This document shows positions 1-6,675 of a stretch of DNA of 21,119 nucleotides, piece by piece (position 1 is the stretch's first letter; the number at the start of each line of letters is the position of its first letter). The translations under genes were made by a program, and so were the position numbers. Source of the DNA: an uncultured Anaerovibrio sp. (lineage in GTDB: Bacteria; Bacillota; Negativicutes; Selenomonadales; Selenomonadaceae). Below the pieces are notes generated by a model, which worked only from the letters and a program-made list of their open reading frames with translations, was not told the origin of the DNA and did not search any database. The DNA is taken from assembly GCA_900768695.1 (NCBI GenBank), contig CAAGDY010000505.1, positions 1 to 21,119 of the forward strand. Direction: 5' to 3'.

Positions 1-1292
1 ACCCTGCCCGTTGTATCGCCGATAGGCAGGGATTCCTTTTCACCGTAAAAAGACTCCTGCGGACCGCAGATGACCTTCGGGCTGATGTATTCAGCCTTCA
101 GCATCTCCCTGCCGGTCTGCCGGTAATTGCGCCGTATCTCCGCCAGGGCAGATACCAGACGCTCAATGTCCTTCTCCCTGTCACCTACGGATACATAGGC
201 CAGCAGGTTTGCTATATCCCCAAACTCCGTCTGAATATCGTACTCATCCCGCAGCAAATCATAGACCTCAATGCCTGCCAGGCCGATGGAGCGGGTATAC
301 ACCGCCAGCTTGGTGACATCAAAATCAAAAACGGAATCCCCGTTGACCAGCTCCCTGGAATAAGCATAATAATCCCCGATAGCATTTATCTCATCACGGG
401 CGTACTGCACCTGGGCAATAATCCTGTCCACAAGCCTCTCACCGTGGAGGGCCATGTTGCGCCGGGAAATATCAAGGCTCACCAGCAGGAGATAGGATGC
501 GCTGGTGGTCTGGGTCAGGTTGATAATCTGGTGTACATAGCCATGTGACACCCTGTCCCCTACCAGCAGCATGGAGCTCTGGGTCAGGGAGCCGCCCGAC
601 TTGTGCATGGAGATAGCCGCCATATCGGCCCCTGCGTGCATGGCCGCCACCGGCAGCTTGTCGCTGAAATACAAATGGGAGCCATGAGCCTCATCCGCCA
701 GAAGCAGCATGCCATGCTCATGAGCCAGCCGGGCAATACGCCGGATGTCCGAGCAAATGCCATAATATGTCGGATTGTTTACCAGTATAGCCTTCGCATC
801 TGGATTTTCTCTGACAGCCTGCTCCACATCCGCCACGCTCATGCCCAGGGAAATGCCCAGCACCGGCTCCATCTGCGGATTGACATACACCGGTACCGCA
901 CCGCAAAGAATCAGCGCATTAATGGCACTGCGATGCACATTCCGCGGCATGATAATCTTGTCCCCCCGCTTGCAGGCCGTCATAACCATGGCCTGAACGG
1001 CCGAGGTAGTGCCGCCTACCATAAAAAAGGCATGCCGGGCACCGAAGGCCTCCGCCGCCAGCTCCTCGGCATCCCGGATTACCGACACGGGATGGCAGAG
1101 ATTATCCAGCATCTTCATGGAATTTACATCCACGGACAGGCAGCGCTCCCCCAAAAAATCCGTCAATTCCCTGTTGCCCCGTCCCCTCTTATGTCCGGGC
1201 ACATCAAAGGGCACCAGTCTGGCGCTTTTCATCCTTTCCAAAGCCTCCAGAATTGGCGCATTCTCCTGCGAAATATATTTCATCCGTTGCAT
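1..1292 (-). CDS. Orn/Lys/Arg decarboxylase, fold-type I PLP enzyme (3' end cut by window)
   Basis: PLP-dependent decarboxylase of the Orn/Lys/Arg family, probably making agmatine or cadaverine; the substrate cannot be fixed from sequence. It is read from my own minus-strand translation. Near the N-terminus is VPGHKRG, followed by GGTTSAVQAMV, then DEAHGSH (the Asp contacting the PLP ring). SMHKSGGSLTQSS contains the Schiff-base lysine at about residue 228-231, the form I associate with the Bacillus SpeA branch. The frame runs off the left edge at IPIGDTTGR, so roughly 430 of an expected ~480-490 residues are present. ATG codons at 1292 and 1283 are both possible. A G-run sits 9 nt before 1283, and GGAGAAG lies 10 nt before 1292. 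It follows speD by 25 nt, so the two probably form one polyamine transcription unit. The arginine, lysine or ornithine specificity is undetermined. Confidence 0.9.
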   Translation of the reverse strand, partial: MQRMKYISQENAPILEALERMKSARLVPFDVPGHKRGRGNRELTDFLGERCLSVDVNSMKMLDNLCHPVSVIRDAEELAAEAFGARHAFFMVGGTTSAVQAMVMTACKRGDKIIMPRNVHRSAINALILCGAVPVYVNPQMEPVLGISLGMSVADVEQAVRENPDAKAILVNNPTYYGICSDIRRIARLAHEHGMLLLADEAHGSHLYFSDKLPVAAMHAGADMAAISMHKSGGSLTQSSMLLVGDRVSHGYVHQIINLTQTTSASYLLLVSLDISRRNMALHGERLVDRIIAQVQYARDEINAIGDYYAYSRELVNGDSVFDFDVTKLAVYTRSIGLAGIEVYDLLRDEYDIQTEFGDIANLLAYVSVGDREKDIERLVSALAEIRRNYRQTGREMLKAEYISPKVICGPQESFYGEKESLPIGDTTGR

Positions 1293-1317
1293 CCCCCCAA
1301 GACTTCTCCACTCCGGT

Positions 1318-2154
1318 TCAGCCAAAGACATTGGTGCCGCTGTATATCTCAATCATTTCCCGGCGCAGGCTGTTGTGAATGTCCAGCCTGGTCTTTGGCG
1401 GAATCTCATAAATATCCGTGTTGAACAGATAGTTTTTTAAATCCAGCTCCTTAATGAGCATTTTCGTATGAAAAAGATTGGCCTGATAGATGTTAATATC
1501 CACTGCATCATACTTGTCCAGCGTGTCCTTGTTGATAAAGTTCTGGATTGAAGTAATATGGTGGTCCATAAACAGCTTGCGGCCTGCCATATTGCGGGTA
1601 AATCCCCTCACCCTGTAATCCATGGTGATAATATCCGAATCAAACATGCCTATAAGATAATCCAGCGTTTTCAGCGGCGTAATCTCGCCACAGGTGGCCA
1701 CGTCAATATCCACTCTGAAGGTCGCTATACTTGTCTCCGGATGAAACTCCGGATAGGTATGTACAGTAACATGGCTCTTGTCTAGATGTGCCACCACCGT
1801 TTCCCCCTGCAAAACACCGCTATCATCTGCTTCCTGAATATCCTGCAGCACCTCGGCGCAGTTCAGCGGCTTCTTCTTGCCGGAAACCACCGCCGCCTCC
1901 TCTGCAATCAAAAAGGTAACGCTGGCCCCCTGGGGTTCATAATCCTGCTTTGACACGCTCAGCACCTTGGCACCAATCATTTCCGTCACCCTGTACAGAA
2001 TCTTTGTCAGACGCTCCGAGTTATACTGAGCATCAATATACTTGATGTAATCCTGCTGCTCACGAGGTGTCTTAGCATAGCAAATATCATAAATATTAAA
2101 GCTAAGGGATTTGGTCAGGTTGTTAAACCCATACAACTTCAATTTTTCTTCCAA
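1318..2154 (-). CDS. speD: S-adenosylmethionine decarboxylase proenzyme, E. coli type
   Basis: Makes decarboxylated AdoMet, the aminopropyl donor for spermidine synthesis. The 278-residue product matches the E. coli-type class (about 264 aa). It has the N-terminal KLKLYGFNNLTKSLSF block and the processing site LDKSHVTVHTYPE. There Ser117 should become the pyruvoyl group after self-cleavage. The conserved block around FRVDIDVATCGEITPLK follows. The start is TTG at 2154: an in-frame TAG lies five codons upstream and no ATG or GTG is available, so TTG is effectively forced. A GGGGCGTGAG stretch just upstream may serve as ribosome binding site. The decarboxylase gene follows after 25 nt. No aminopropyltransferase (speE) is visible in the window. 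Confidence 0.95.
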   Translation of the reverse strand: MEEKLKLYGFNNLTKSLSFNIYDICYAKTPREQQDYIKYIDAQYNSERLTKILYRVTEMIGAKVLSVSKQDYEPQGASVTFLIAEEAAVVSGKKKPLNCAEVLQDIQEADDSGVLQGETVVAHLDKSHVTVHTYPEFHPETSIATFRVDIDVATCGEITPLKTLDYLIGMFDSDIITMDYRVRGFTRNMAGRKLFMDHHITSIQNFINKDTLDKYDAVDINIYQANLFHTKMLIKELDLKNYLFNTDIYEIPPKTRLDIHNSLRREMIEIYSGTNVFG

Positions 2155-2180
2155 TCTGATCTCACGCCCCTATAAAAAAT

Positions 2181-2242
2181 CTATCCCTGCACGCAATAAA
2201 ACCGCATGGCAAAGCACGCGAACATACACGCAGGGCCATGCG
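2181..2242 (-). terminator. Probable terminator after the TauE/SafE-family gene
   Basis: Perfect 8-bp inverted repeat CGCATGGC (2203-2210) and GCCATGCG (2235-2242) with a 24-nt loop. On the minus strand it is followed by GGTTTTATT. It lies between the permease stop and speD, so it would separate these transcription units. The large loop and short T-run make it a moderate candidate. A weak -35/-10-like pair (TTGCGT, 16 nt, TATAGG) just after it could serve speD, but I would not rely on it. Confidence 0.45.
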
Positions 2243-2261
2243 CCCCGCGCAAAAAAGCCGC

Positions 2262-3014
2262 CTACATAAGCTCCATCAGCTGTTTGCCAATCAGAAGGGC
2301 CGTCACCACGATAAACATAGGACGCACGTAAGCAACCCCCTTGGTGATGGCAAACCTGGCCCCGCAGTACGCCCCGAAAATCATGGACACGCCCATGAAG
2401 ATGCCCAGCTGGTAGTCAATCATGCCGGAGGCCGCAAAAAATACCGCCGCCGCCAGATTGCTGGCAAAATTCAGCGCCTTGGTGTTGGCCGTAGCGCCAA
2501 TAAAGTCAAACCCCAGCATCAGAAAGGCAAACAGGAGAAATGAGCCTGTTCCCGGCCCGAAAAAACCGTCATAAAAGCCCATCACCAGCGCCACCAGCAT
2601 GCTGAGTGCCAGCATCCTGCCCGTCAGCGGCTTCTTCCTGGCGTCCTTGTCCCACTCCTTCTTCAGCAGGCTGTAAAGCACCACAACCACCAAAAGCACC
2701 ACAATCAGGGGACGCAAAAACTCAGACGGCACCTGCTGTACAGCCAGCACGCCAAGCGCCGAGCCGGCCAGTGACAGCGGGAACAGCTTCCTGATTAGCT
2801 GTACATCCATCCTGCCCGACCTGATAAACGTTACAAAGCTGGTGCATGCCCCCATGACAGCGGCCATCTTGTTGGTTCCCAGGGCATGCAGTGGCGAAAT
2901 CCCCGTCAAAAGCAATGCAGGCAGGGAAATCATGCCACCGCCGCCTGCCGCCGCGTCAATAAACGAGGCCACAAAGCCGGCAACTGCCACAAAAATATAT
3001 ACCTCTGTATCCAT
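2262..3014 (-). CDS. TauE/SafE (TSUP) family membrane permease
   Basis: Integral membrane transporter of the sulfite exporter TauE/SafE family (old DUF81), 250 residues with about seven or eight hydrophobic segments. Two related halves each open with a Gly/Asn-rich motif. The first is DAAAGGGGMISLPALLL followed by ALGTNKM near residues 21-51. The second is GFYDGFFGPGTGSF followed by ATANTKALNFASN near 142-185. Family members export or import small organic or sulfur anions such as sulfite, sulfoacetate or taurine, and the substrate here is unknown. ATG at 3014 lies 10 nt after the stop of the PAS gene, and its GGAGGAG site sits inside the end of that gene. The two are therefore very likely co-transcribed and translationally linked. 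Confidence 0.9.
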   Translation of the reverse strand: MDTEVYIFVAVAGFVASFIDAAAGGGGMISLPALLLTGISPLHALGTNKMAAVMGACTSFVTFIRSGRMDVQLIRKLFPLSLAGSALGVLAVQQVPSEFLRPLIVVLLVVVVLYSLLKKEWDKDARKKPLTGRMLALSMLVALVMGFYDGFFGPGTGSFLLFAFLMLGFDFIGATANTKALNFASNLAAAVFFAASGMIDYQLGIFMGVSMIFGAYCGARFAITKGVAYVRPMFIVVTALLIGKQLMELM

Positions 3015-3024
3015 TATTTATCCG

Positions 3025-4209
3025 TTACTCCTCCAACGCCTTTTTCAGCGCACTGTCCACCATCGTCTGCAGAACGCCGGTCAGCTCACCTATCTGCTTT
3101 ACGCTGGACAGAATCTGCTGTACCCGCTCACCGGACAATGCCTCCGGCTTTTCCAAATCCGCCCTGGCCATATCCGCCAGCCGCCTGATATCATTCAGGG
3201 AAAAGCTGACATCCTGGCTCAAATCCTGCAAAAACAGCTTTTTGGCCTCATTGGCGCTGCTCACCAGGCGCAGTGCCTCCGTCAGCTGATTGTTCTGCCT
3301 GCGCTCCTGCTCCTGCTGCAGAAGCTGGCGCAGCTTTTCCTCATTGATGCCCCTCGTCGCTACAAAAACATCCTCCACCAGTCCGTCCACATCGCGGTTG
3401 CCCACGATGAGGTACACCTCCGACCAGCCCGTCATCCGGCCCTTGAACTCCATGGTCAGAACATTCTTTGCTCCCATGCGTTCATTCAGGGTATGTATGT
3501 CAAGAAACTCGCGCATAGCCGCCCTGTAGTCCCTATGGACGGCATTTTCCACGACATTCTCCATCTGTGAGTCATAGGTCCTGGACTTGTCAATCATCTC
3601 GCGGATGGCAGGCGAAATCTTCAGCTCCAGGAAGCGGTTGCTGGAAACATTTACATACAGGGAGTTGTCATACATCTTTACCATGGACATAACAATATCC
3701 ATGCGCCGCTTCATGGCATTTTTCTTTTCGCTCTCCCTCATCATTTCCCGGTCACGGTTCTGAAAAGCAAAAACGAACTCCTCCGGCCGCCCCAGAATCT
3801 TTACCATCAGATAGCGGCAATAATGGATTTCACCATCCTGCACCACGCGATATTTCAGCGAATAGCTGTCCTGACGCTCAAAAACCTTCCTGATGCTGGC
3901 CCTGGTCAGCACCGGCTCAAAAAGCTCCTGGTCATCAGGATGCACCGCCTTGCGCACATAAGTGTAGAGATTCGTCTCAAAATCGCCATTCTCAAACTGC
4001 CTGCCAAACATTTCCTGAGTGATGCGGCTATAGCGATAGCTGCGCATGCTCCCGGTATCCAGATTGGCATAATACACATCATGGTAGCTTGAGCTGAGGG
4101 CATTAATAATCCTGTAGCTCTGCTCCAGCTCCAGCCGCAGGCTCTCATCCGATACCGTACTCAAATCATTTTTAAATTCGTTAAGGCTCCTTGCCTGCTC
4201 ATCCATCAT
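3025..4209 (-). CDS. Tandem-PAS protein with degenerate histidine-kinase dimerisation region
   Basis: A 394-residue soluble protein with no membrane segment. Residues ~31-150 look like a PAS fold (YYANLDTGSMRSY, then VHPDDQELF, then YRVVQDGEIHYCRY). Residues ~165-290 look like a second PAS-like unit. A charged coiled-coil linker (~290-318) leads to ANEAKKLFLQDLSQDVSFSLNDI, which aligns with the ANEAKSxFLxxMSHDIRTPxNAI phospho-acceptor helix of hybrid sensor kinases. The acceptor His is Gln332 here and the RTP following it is lost. The protein ends at residue 394 after the second helix of the dimerisation region, with no ATPase or receiver domain. It therefore cannot autophosphorylate by the usual route. 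I infer a signalling or dimerisation adaptor derived from a kinase. ATG at 4209 has AAGGAAG 7 nt upstream. It is co-transcribed with the downstream permease. Confidence 0.85.
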   Translation of the reverse strand: MMDEQARSLNEFKNDLSTVSDESLRLELEQSYRIINALSSSYHDVYYANLDTGSMRSYRYSRITQEMFGRQFENGDFETNLYTYVRKAVHPDDQELFEPVLTRASIRKVFERQDSYSLKYRVVQDGEIHYCRYLMVKILGRPEEFVFAFQNRDREMMRESEKKNAMKRRMDIVMSMVKMYDNSLYVNVSSNRFLELKISPAIREMIDKSRTYDSQMENVVENAVHRDYRAAMREFLDIHTLNERMGAKNVLTMEFKGRMTGWSEVYLIVGNRDVDGLVEDVFVATRGINEEKLRQLLQQEQERRQNNQLTEALRLVSSANEAKKLFLQDLSQDVSFSLNDIRRLADMARADLEKPEALSGERVQQILSSVKQIGELTGVLQTMVDSALKKALEE

Positions 4210-4249
4210 GCAGCATCTTCCTTACAGCAGAAAACATAAACACATGTAT

Positions 4250-4258
4250 ATTGTAACA
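4250..4258 (-). promoter_or_regulatory. Possible extended -10 promoter for the PAS-permease unit
   Basis: On the minus strand TGTTACAAT fits an extended -10 (TGnTAtAAT) about 40 nt upstream of the PAS gene start, in an AT-rich gap between truB and that gene. No good -35 is seen at 17 nt, only a T-run. Confidence 0.35.
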
Positions 4259-4270
4259 TGAACCTTATAC

Positions 4271-4292
4271 AAAAAAAAGTAGCAATTGTTAC
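4271..4292 (-). terminator. Weak terminator candidate at the end of the truB operon
   Basis: Minus strand GTAACAATTGCTAC (an imperfect palindrome with one A-C mismatch) is followed at once by eight T residues. The stem is short and AT-rich, so termination would be inefficient. It is the only terminator-like element between truB and the PAS gene. Confidence 0.3.
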
Positions 4293-4311
4293 AAAAATGC
4301 AAAATATATTT

Positions 4312-5196
4312 TCAGCGCACAATAACCTTATCAGGCATCACTGCCGCCTTTGCCGCATCAAAATGGCCGATGCCGACAAATTCGCCACCGCAGTAGATAC
4401 GCAGAACCACGTTGCCCTCCTGCCCATGCTGAACCTGAAAGCGCCTGTCGTGGGTCAGAAGCCCGTTGGAAAAAGCCTTCAGACGCTCCTGCGGCAAATC
4501 ATAGCGGCGCAGGTGCCCCAGACAACCTTCCATAGGCAGAAGGACAGCCTCCTTTTTCTCCGCCAGCTCCTCCGGCGTCACTGCCTCCTCCAGCAAAAAG
4601 CCGCCTACAGCCCGCCGCACCAGAAATGACATGGTGGCAGGAATCCCCAGATAAGCACCTATATCCGTGCAAAGACTGCGGATATATGTCCCCTTTGAGC
4701 AGGCAACATCAAAAACGATATGGCTCCTGCCTGTCTGCAAAAGATTCAGCGAGTAGATTTCCACCTGTCTGGAGGGAATCTCCACCTGGCGGCCCTCCCG
4801 CAGAAGGTCACAGGCCCGGCGGCCATTTATCTTGATGGCGGAATGGGCAGGCGGCACCTGGGTAATGGTGCCGGTAAAGGCAGCAAAGGCCTCTGCCAGG
4901 CGTTCCCTGCCCGGCACCACAAAATTATCTGCCCGCTCCACCACGGTACCGCTGTCATCGCCACTGTCCGTAGCAAAGCCAAAAACCATCTCTGCCCGAT
5001 AGGCCTTCTCCACCCCGTCCAGATATTCAATCAGGCGGGTAGCCCTGCCTACGGCCACAGGCAGTACGCCGGCCGCCCCCGGGTCCAGCGTCCCGGCGTG
5101 CCCCACCTTCTTTTCTCCCAGCTGACGCCGCACGAACCCCACCGCATCATGGGAGGTCATGCCGGGCGGCTTTAAAAAATTAATAAACCCATCCAT
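4312..5196 (-). CDS. truB: tRNA pseudouridine(55) synthase
   Basis: Converts U55 of the tRNA T-loop to pseudouridine. The 294-residue protein opens with GFINFLKPPGMTSHDAV. It carries the family catalytic motif VGHAGTLDPGAAGVLPV with Asp38 as the nucleophile. RAYRAEMVFGFATDSGDDSG and SKGTYIRSLCTDIG follow, all typical of TruB. The C-terminal ~80 residues resemble a small PUA-like RNA-binding extension. The start ATG at 5196 has GGAGAG about 10 nt upstream. It is the last gene of the rimP-to-truB operon, 36 nt after nrnA. In many Firmicutes ribF follows here; in this window it does not. Confidence 0.97.
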   Translation of the reverse strand: MDGFINFLKPPGMTSHDAVGFVRRQLGEKKVGHAGTLDPGAAGVLPVAVGRATRLIEYLDGVEKAYRAEMVFGFATDSGDDSGTVVERADNFVVPGRERLAEAFAAFTGTITQVPPAHSAIKINGRRACDLLREGRQVEIPSRQVEIYSLNLLQTGRSHIVFDVACSKGTYIRSLCTDIGAYLGIPATMSFLVRRAVGGFLLEEAVTPEELAEKKEAVLLPMEGCLGHLRRYDLPQERLKAFSNGLLTHDRRFQVQHGQEGNVVLRIYCGGEFVGIGHFDAAKAAVMPDKVIVR

Positions 5197-5232
5197 GCTA
5201 AAAACACTCTCCGTTTGTTATCTCCGCGCCTG

Positions 5233-6177
5233 TCAGGCGTCCTGCACGGTTCCGGCCAGAGCCGCCAAAAGTACTTCCTTGGCCTCGGCTAACGGCTTTT
5301 CTATGGTACAGCCGGCCGCGCGGATATGTCCGCCGCCGCCAAAGCCTGCCGCCACACTGCTTACATCCACCCCTCTTGAGCGCATGCTGACGCGGCACCG
5401 TCCCGGCTCTACCTCCTTCATGAGAACAGCCACCATAACCGTGTCAATAATCCGCACGCCGTCTATAAATCCCTCGGTGGTGTCCAGCGTTTCGTAGAGC
5501 CCGTTATCAATGTACAGCCCGGCGATTTTGCCATCAGCGTGCATTTCAATGGTCTGCATGGCCCTTGCCCTGTCCTGCACCTCCTTGAAGCTCCGCTTCT
5601 CCAGCGCCTCGGACACTACATGGGGCCTGGCACCGGCTTCAATCATATCCGCCGCCGCCCGCATGGTAAAAGGCGTGGTATTGGAGTACCTGAAGCTGCC
5701 CGTATCCGTAGAAATGCCCGTGTAGATGCAGGCCGCCGCCGCCTCGTCCGGCTTTACGCCCATTTCCCCTGCCAGCTGGTAGACAATCTCCGCCGTAGCG
5801 GCCCTGTCTGCGTCCAGATAGAGAAAATCCGCCTTTTCATCATTGGTAATATGATGGTCAATGTTAAGTACCGGTGCCTGGCATTTCTCAATCACCCTGC
5901 CCGTCCTGTCCATGCTCACATCGAGAAGCACCAGCAAATCCGCCTGGTACCTCTCAGCCTCCGGCTTCTGTATCACGGCAATATCCGGCAGAAAGCCAAA
6001 GGCCTCCGGAATATCATCATCTATCAGCACCTGCACCTCCTTGCCCAGCCTCCTGAGCAGATGGTACATGGCTAGGCTTGACCCCAGGGCATCCCCGTCC
6101 GGATTGACATGGGCGGTAATCACGATACTATCAGCCGCCAACAGCCTTGACGCAGTTTCCTGCAACGAAATACGCAT
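5233..6177 (-). CDS. nrnA: DHH/DHHA1 phosphoesterase, NrnA-type nanoRNase / pAp phosphatase
   Basis: Degrades very short RNA (2-5 nt) and/or removes the 3' phosphate from pAp, the two activities known for NrnA. The 314-residue protein shows HVNPDGDALGS (residues 23-33) and LLDVSMD, which supply metal ligands. The DHH signature is at 107-109. The DHHA1 domain carries GGGGHIRAAG (280-289), which binds the substrate. Length and motif order fit B. subtilis NrnA. ATG at 6177 is preceded by GGAGGTG at 5 nt. The gene lies between rbfA and truB, its common position in Firmicutes. A strong hairpin lies just upstream of the ribosome binding site (see 6199-6223). Confidence 0.95.
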   Translation of the reverse strand: MRISLQETASRLLAADSIVITAHVNPDGDALGSSLAMYHLLRRLGKEVQVLIDDDIPEAFGFLPDIAVIQKPEAERYQADLLVLLDVSMDRTGRVIEKCQAPVLNIDHHITNDEKADFLYLDADRAATAEIVYQLAGEMGVKPDEAAAACIYTGISTDTGSFRYSNTTPFTMRAAADMIEAGARPHVVSEALEKRSFKEVQDRARAMQTIEMHADGKIAGLYIDNGLYETLDTTEGFIDGVRIIDTVMVAVLMKEVEPGRCRVSMRSRGVDVSSVAAGFGGGGHIRAAGCTIEKPLAEAKEVLLAALAGTVQDA

Positions 6178-6198
6178 AACAACACCTCCATCTTACAA

Positions 6199-6223
6199 GA
6201 GCCGGTGGCAACACCACCGGCTC
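6199..6223 (-). other. Strong GC-rich hairpin between rbfA and nrnA, not a classical terminator
   Basis: Perfect 10-bp inverted repeat GAGCCGGTGG / CCACCGGCTC with a 5-nt loop, starting 7 nt after the rbfA stop. On the minus strand CAA and TTG flank it and extend the stem across one bulged G. What follows is TTGTAAGATGG, not a T-run, so it does not look like an intrinsic terminator. It is more likely an RNA processing or stability element, or a partial attenuator, within the operon. Confidence 0.75.
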
Positions 6224-6229
6224 CTTGAA

Positions 6230-6589
6230 TCATTCTCTATTCTGCTCCTCCCGCTCAATCTGCAGCAGAAGCTTCTGTATATGGTCGCTGTAGTCCAGGG
6301 ACTTATCCAGCACAAATTTCAGCTCAGGAGTTACCCGGAGGCGGATGCGATGCCCCACCTCGCGGCGGATAAAGCCCAGGGAGCTGTTCAGCCCCTTCCA
6401 GCTTTTAGCAATCTGCTCCTCATTGCCCATGATGCTGACATAGACCTTGGCAATGCTCAGGTCCCTGGTGACCTCCACCTGGGTAACCGTCACAAAGCCG
6501 ATTCTCGGGTCCTTCAGCTCCTGCAGGATAATCTGGCTGATTTCCTGCTTCATAAGCTCCTGAATTTTTTCGATACGAAGCTGGCCCAT
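6230..6589 (-). CDS. rbfA: 30S ribosome-binding factor A
   Basis: Late 30S maturation factor that binds near the 5' end helix of 16S rRNA. The product is 119 residues, the usual size, and forms a single KH-like domain. Visible landmarks are RIEKIQELMKQEISQII, LKDPRIGFVTVTQVEVTRDLS, AKVYVS and LRVTPELKFVLDKSLDYSDHI. ATG at 6589 has GGAGGG 8-9 nt upstream. It lies 86 nt downstream of infB, the widest gap inside this operon. I saw no convincing terminator or promoter in that gap. Confidence 0.97.
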   Translation of the reverse strand: MGQLRIEKIQELMKQEISQIILQELKDPRIGFVTVTQVEVTRDLSIAKVYVSIMGNEEQIAKSWKGLNSSLGFIRREVGHRIRLRVTPELKFVLDKSLDYSDHIQKLLLQIEREEQNRE

Positions 6590-6675
6590 AAAAAACGCCC
6601 TCCGTTCTTAAATAAACACCTAAAACATCTCAAACAAAATGCTCAAGACCAGTCCCCCGGCTGAAAACCAAGGGC

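Noticed and set aside
603..1440. Plus-strand open frames of 273 and 143 codons
   Set aside because: They lie opposite the decarboxylase and the end of speD, whose minus-strand translations carry full family motifs.
6590..6675. Possible promoter or terminator in the infB-rbfA gap
   Set aside because: No convincing stem-loop with T-run and no -35/-10 pair with correct spacing was seen.
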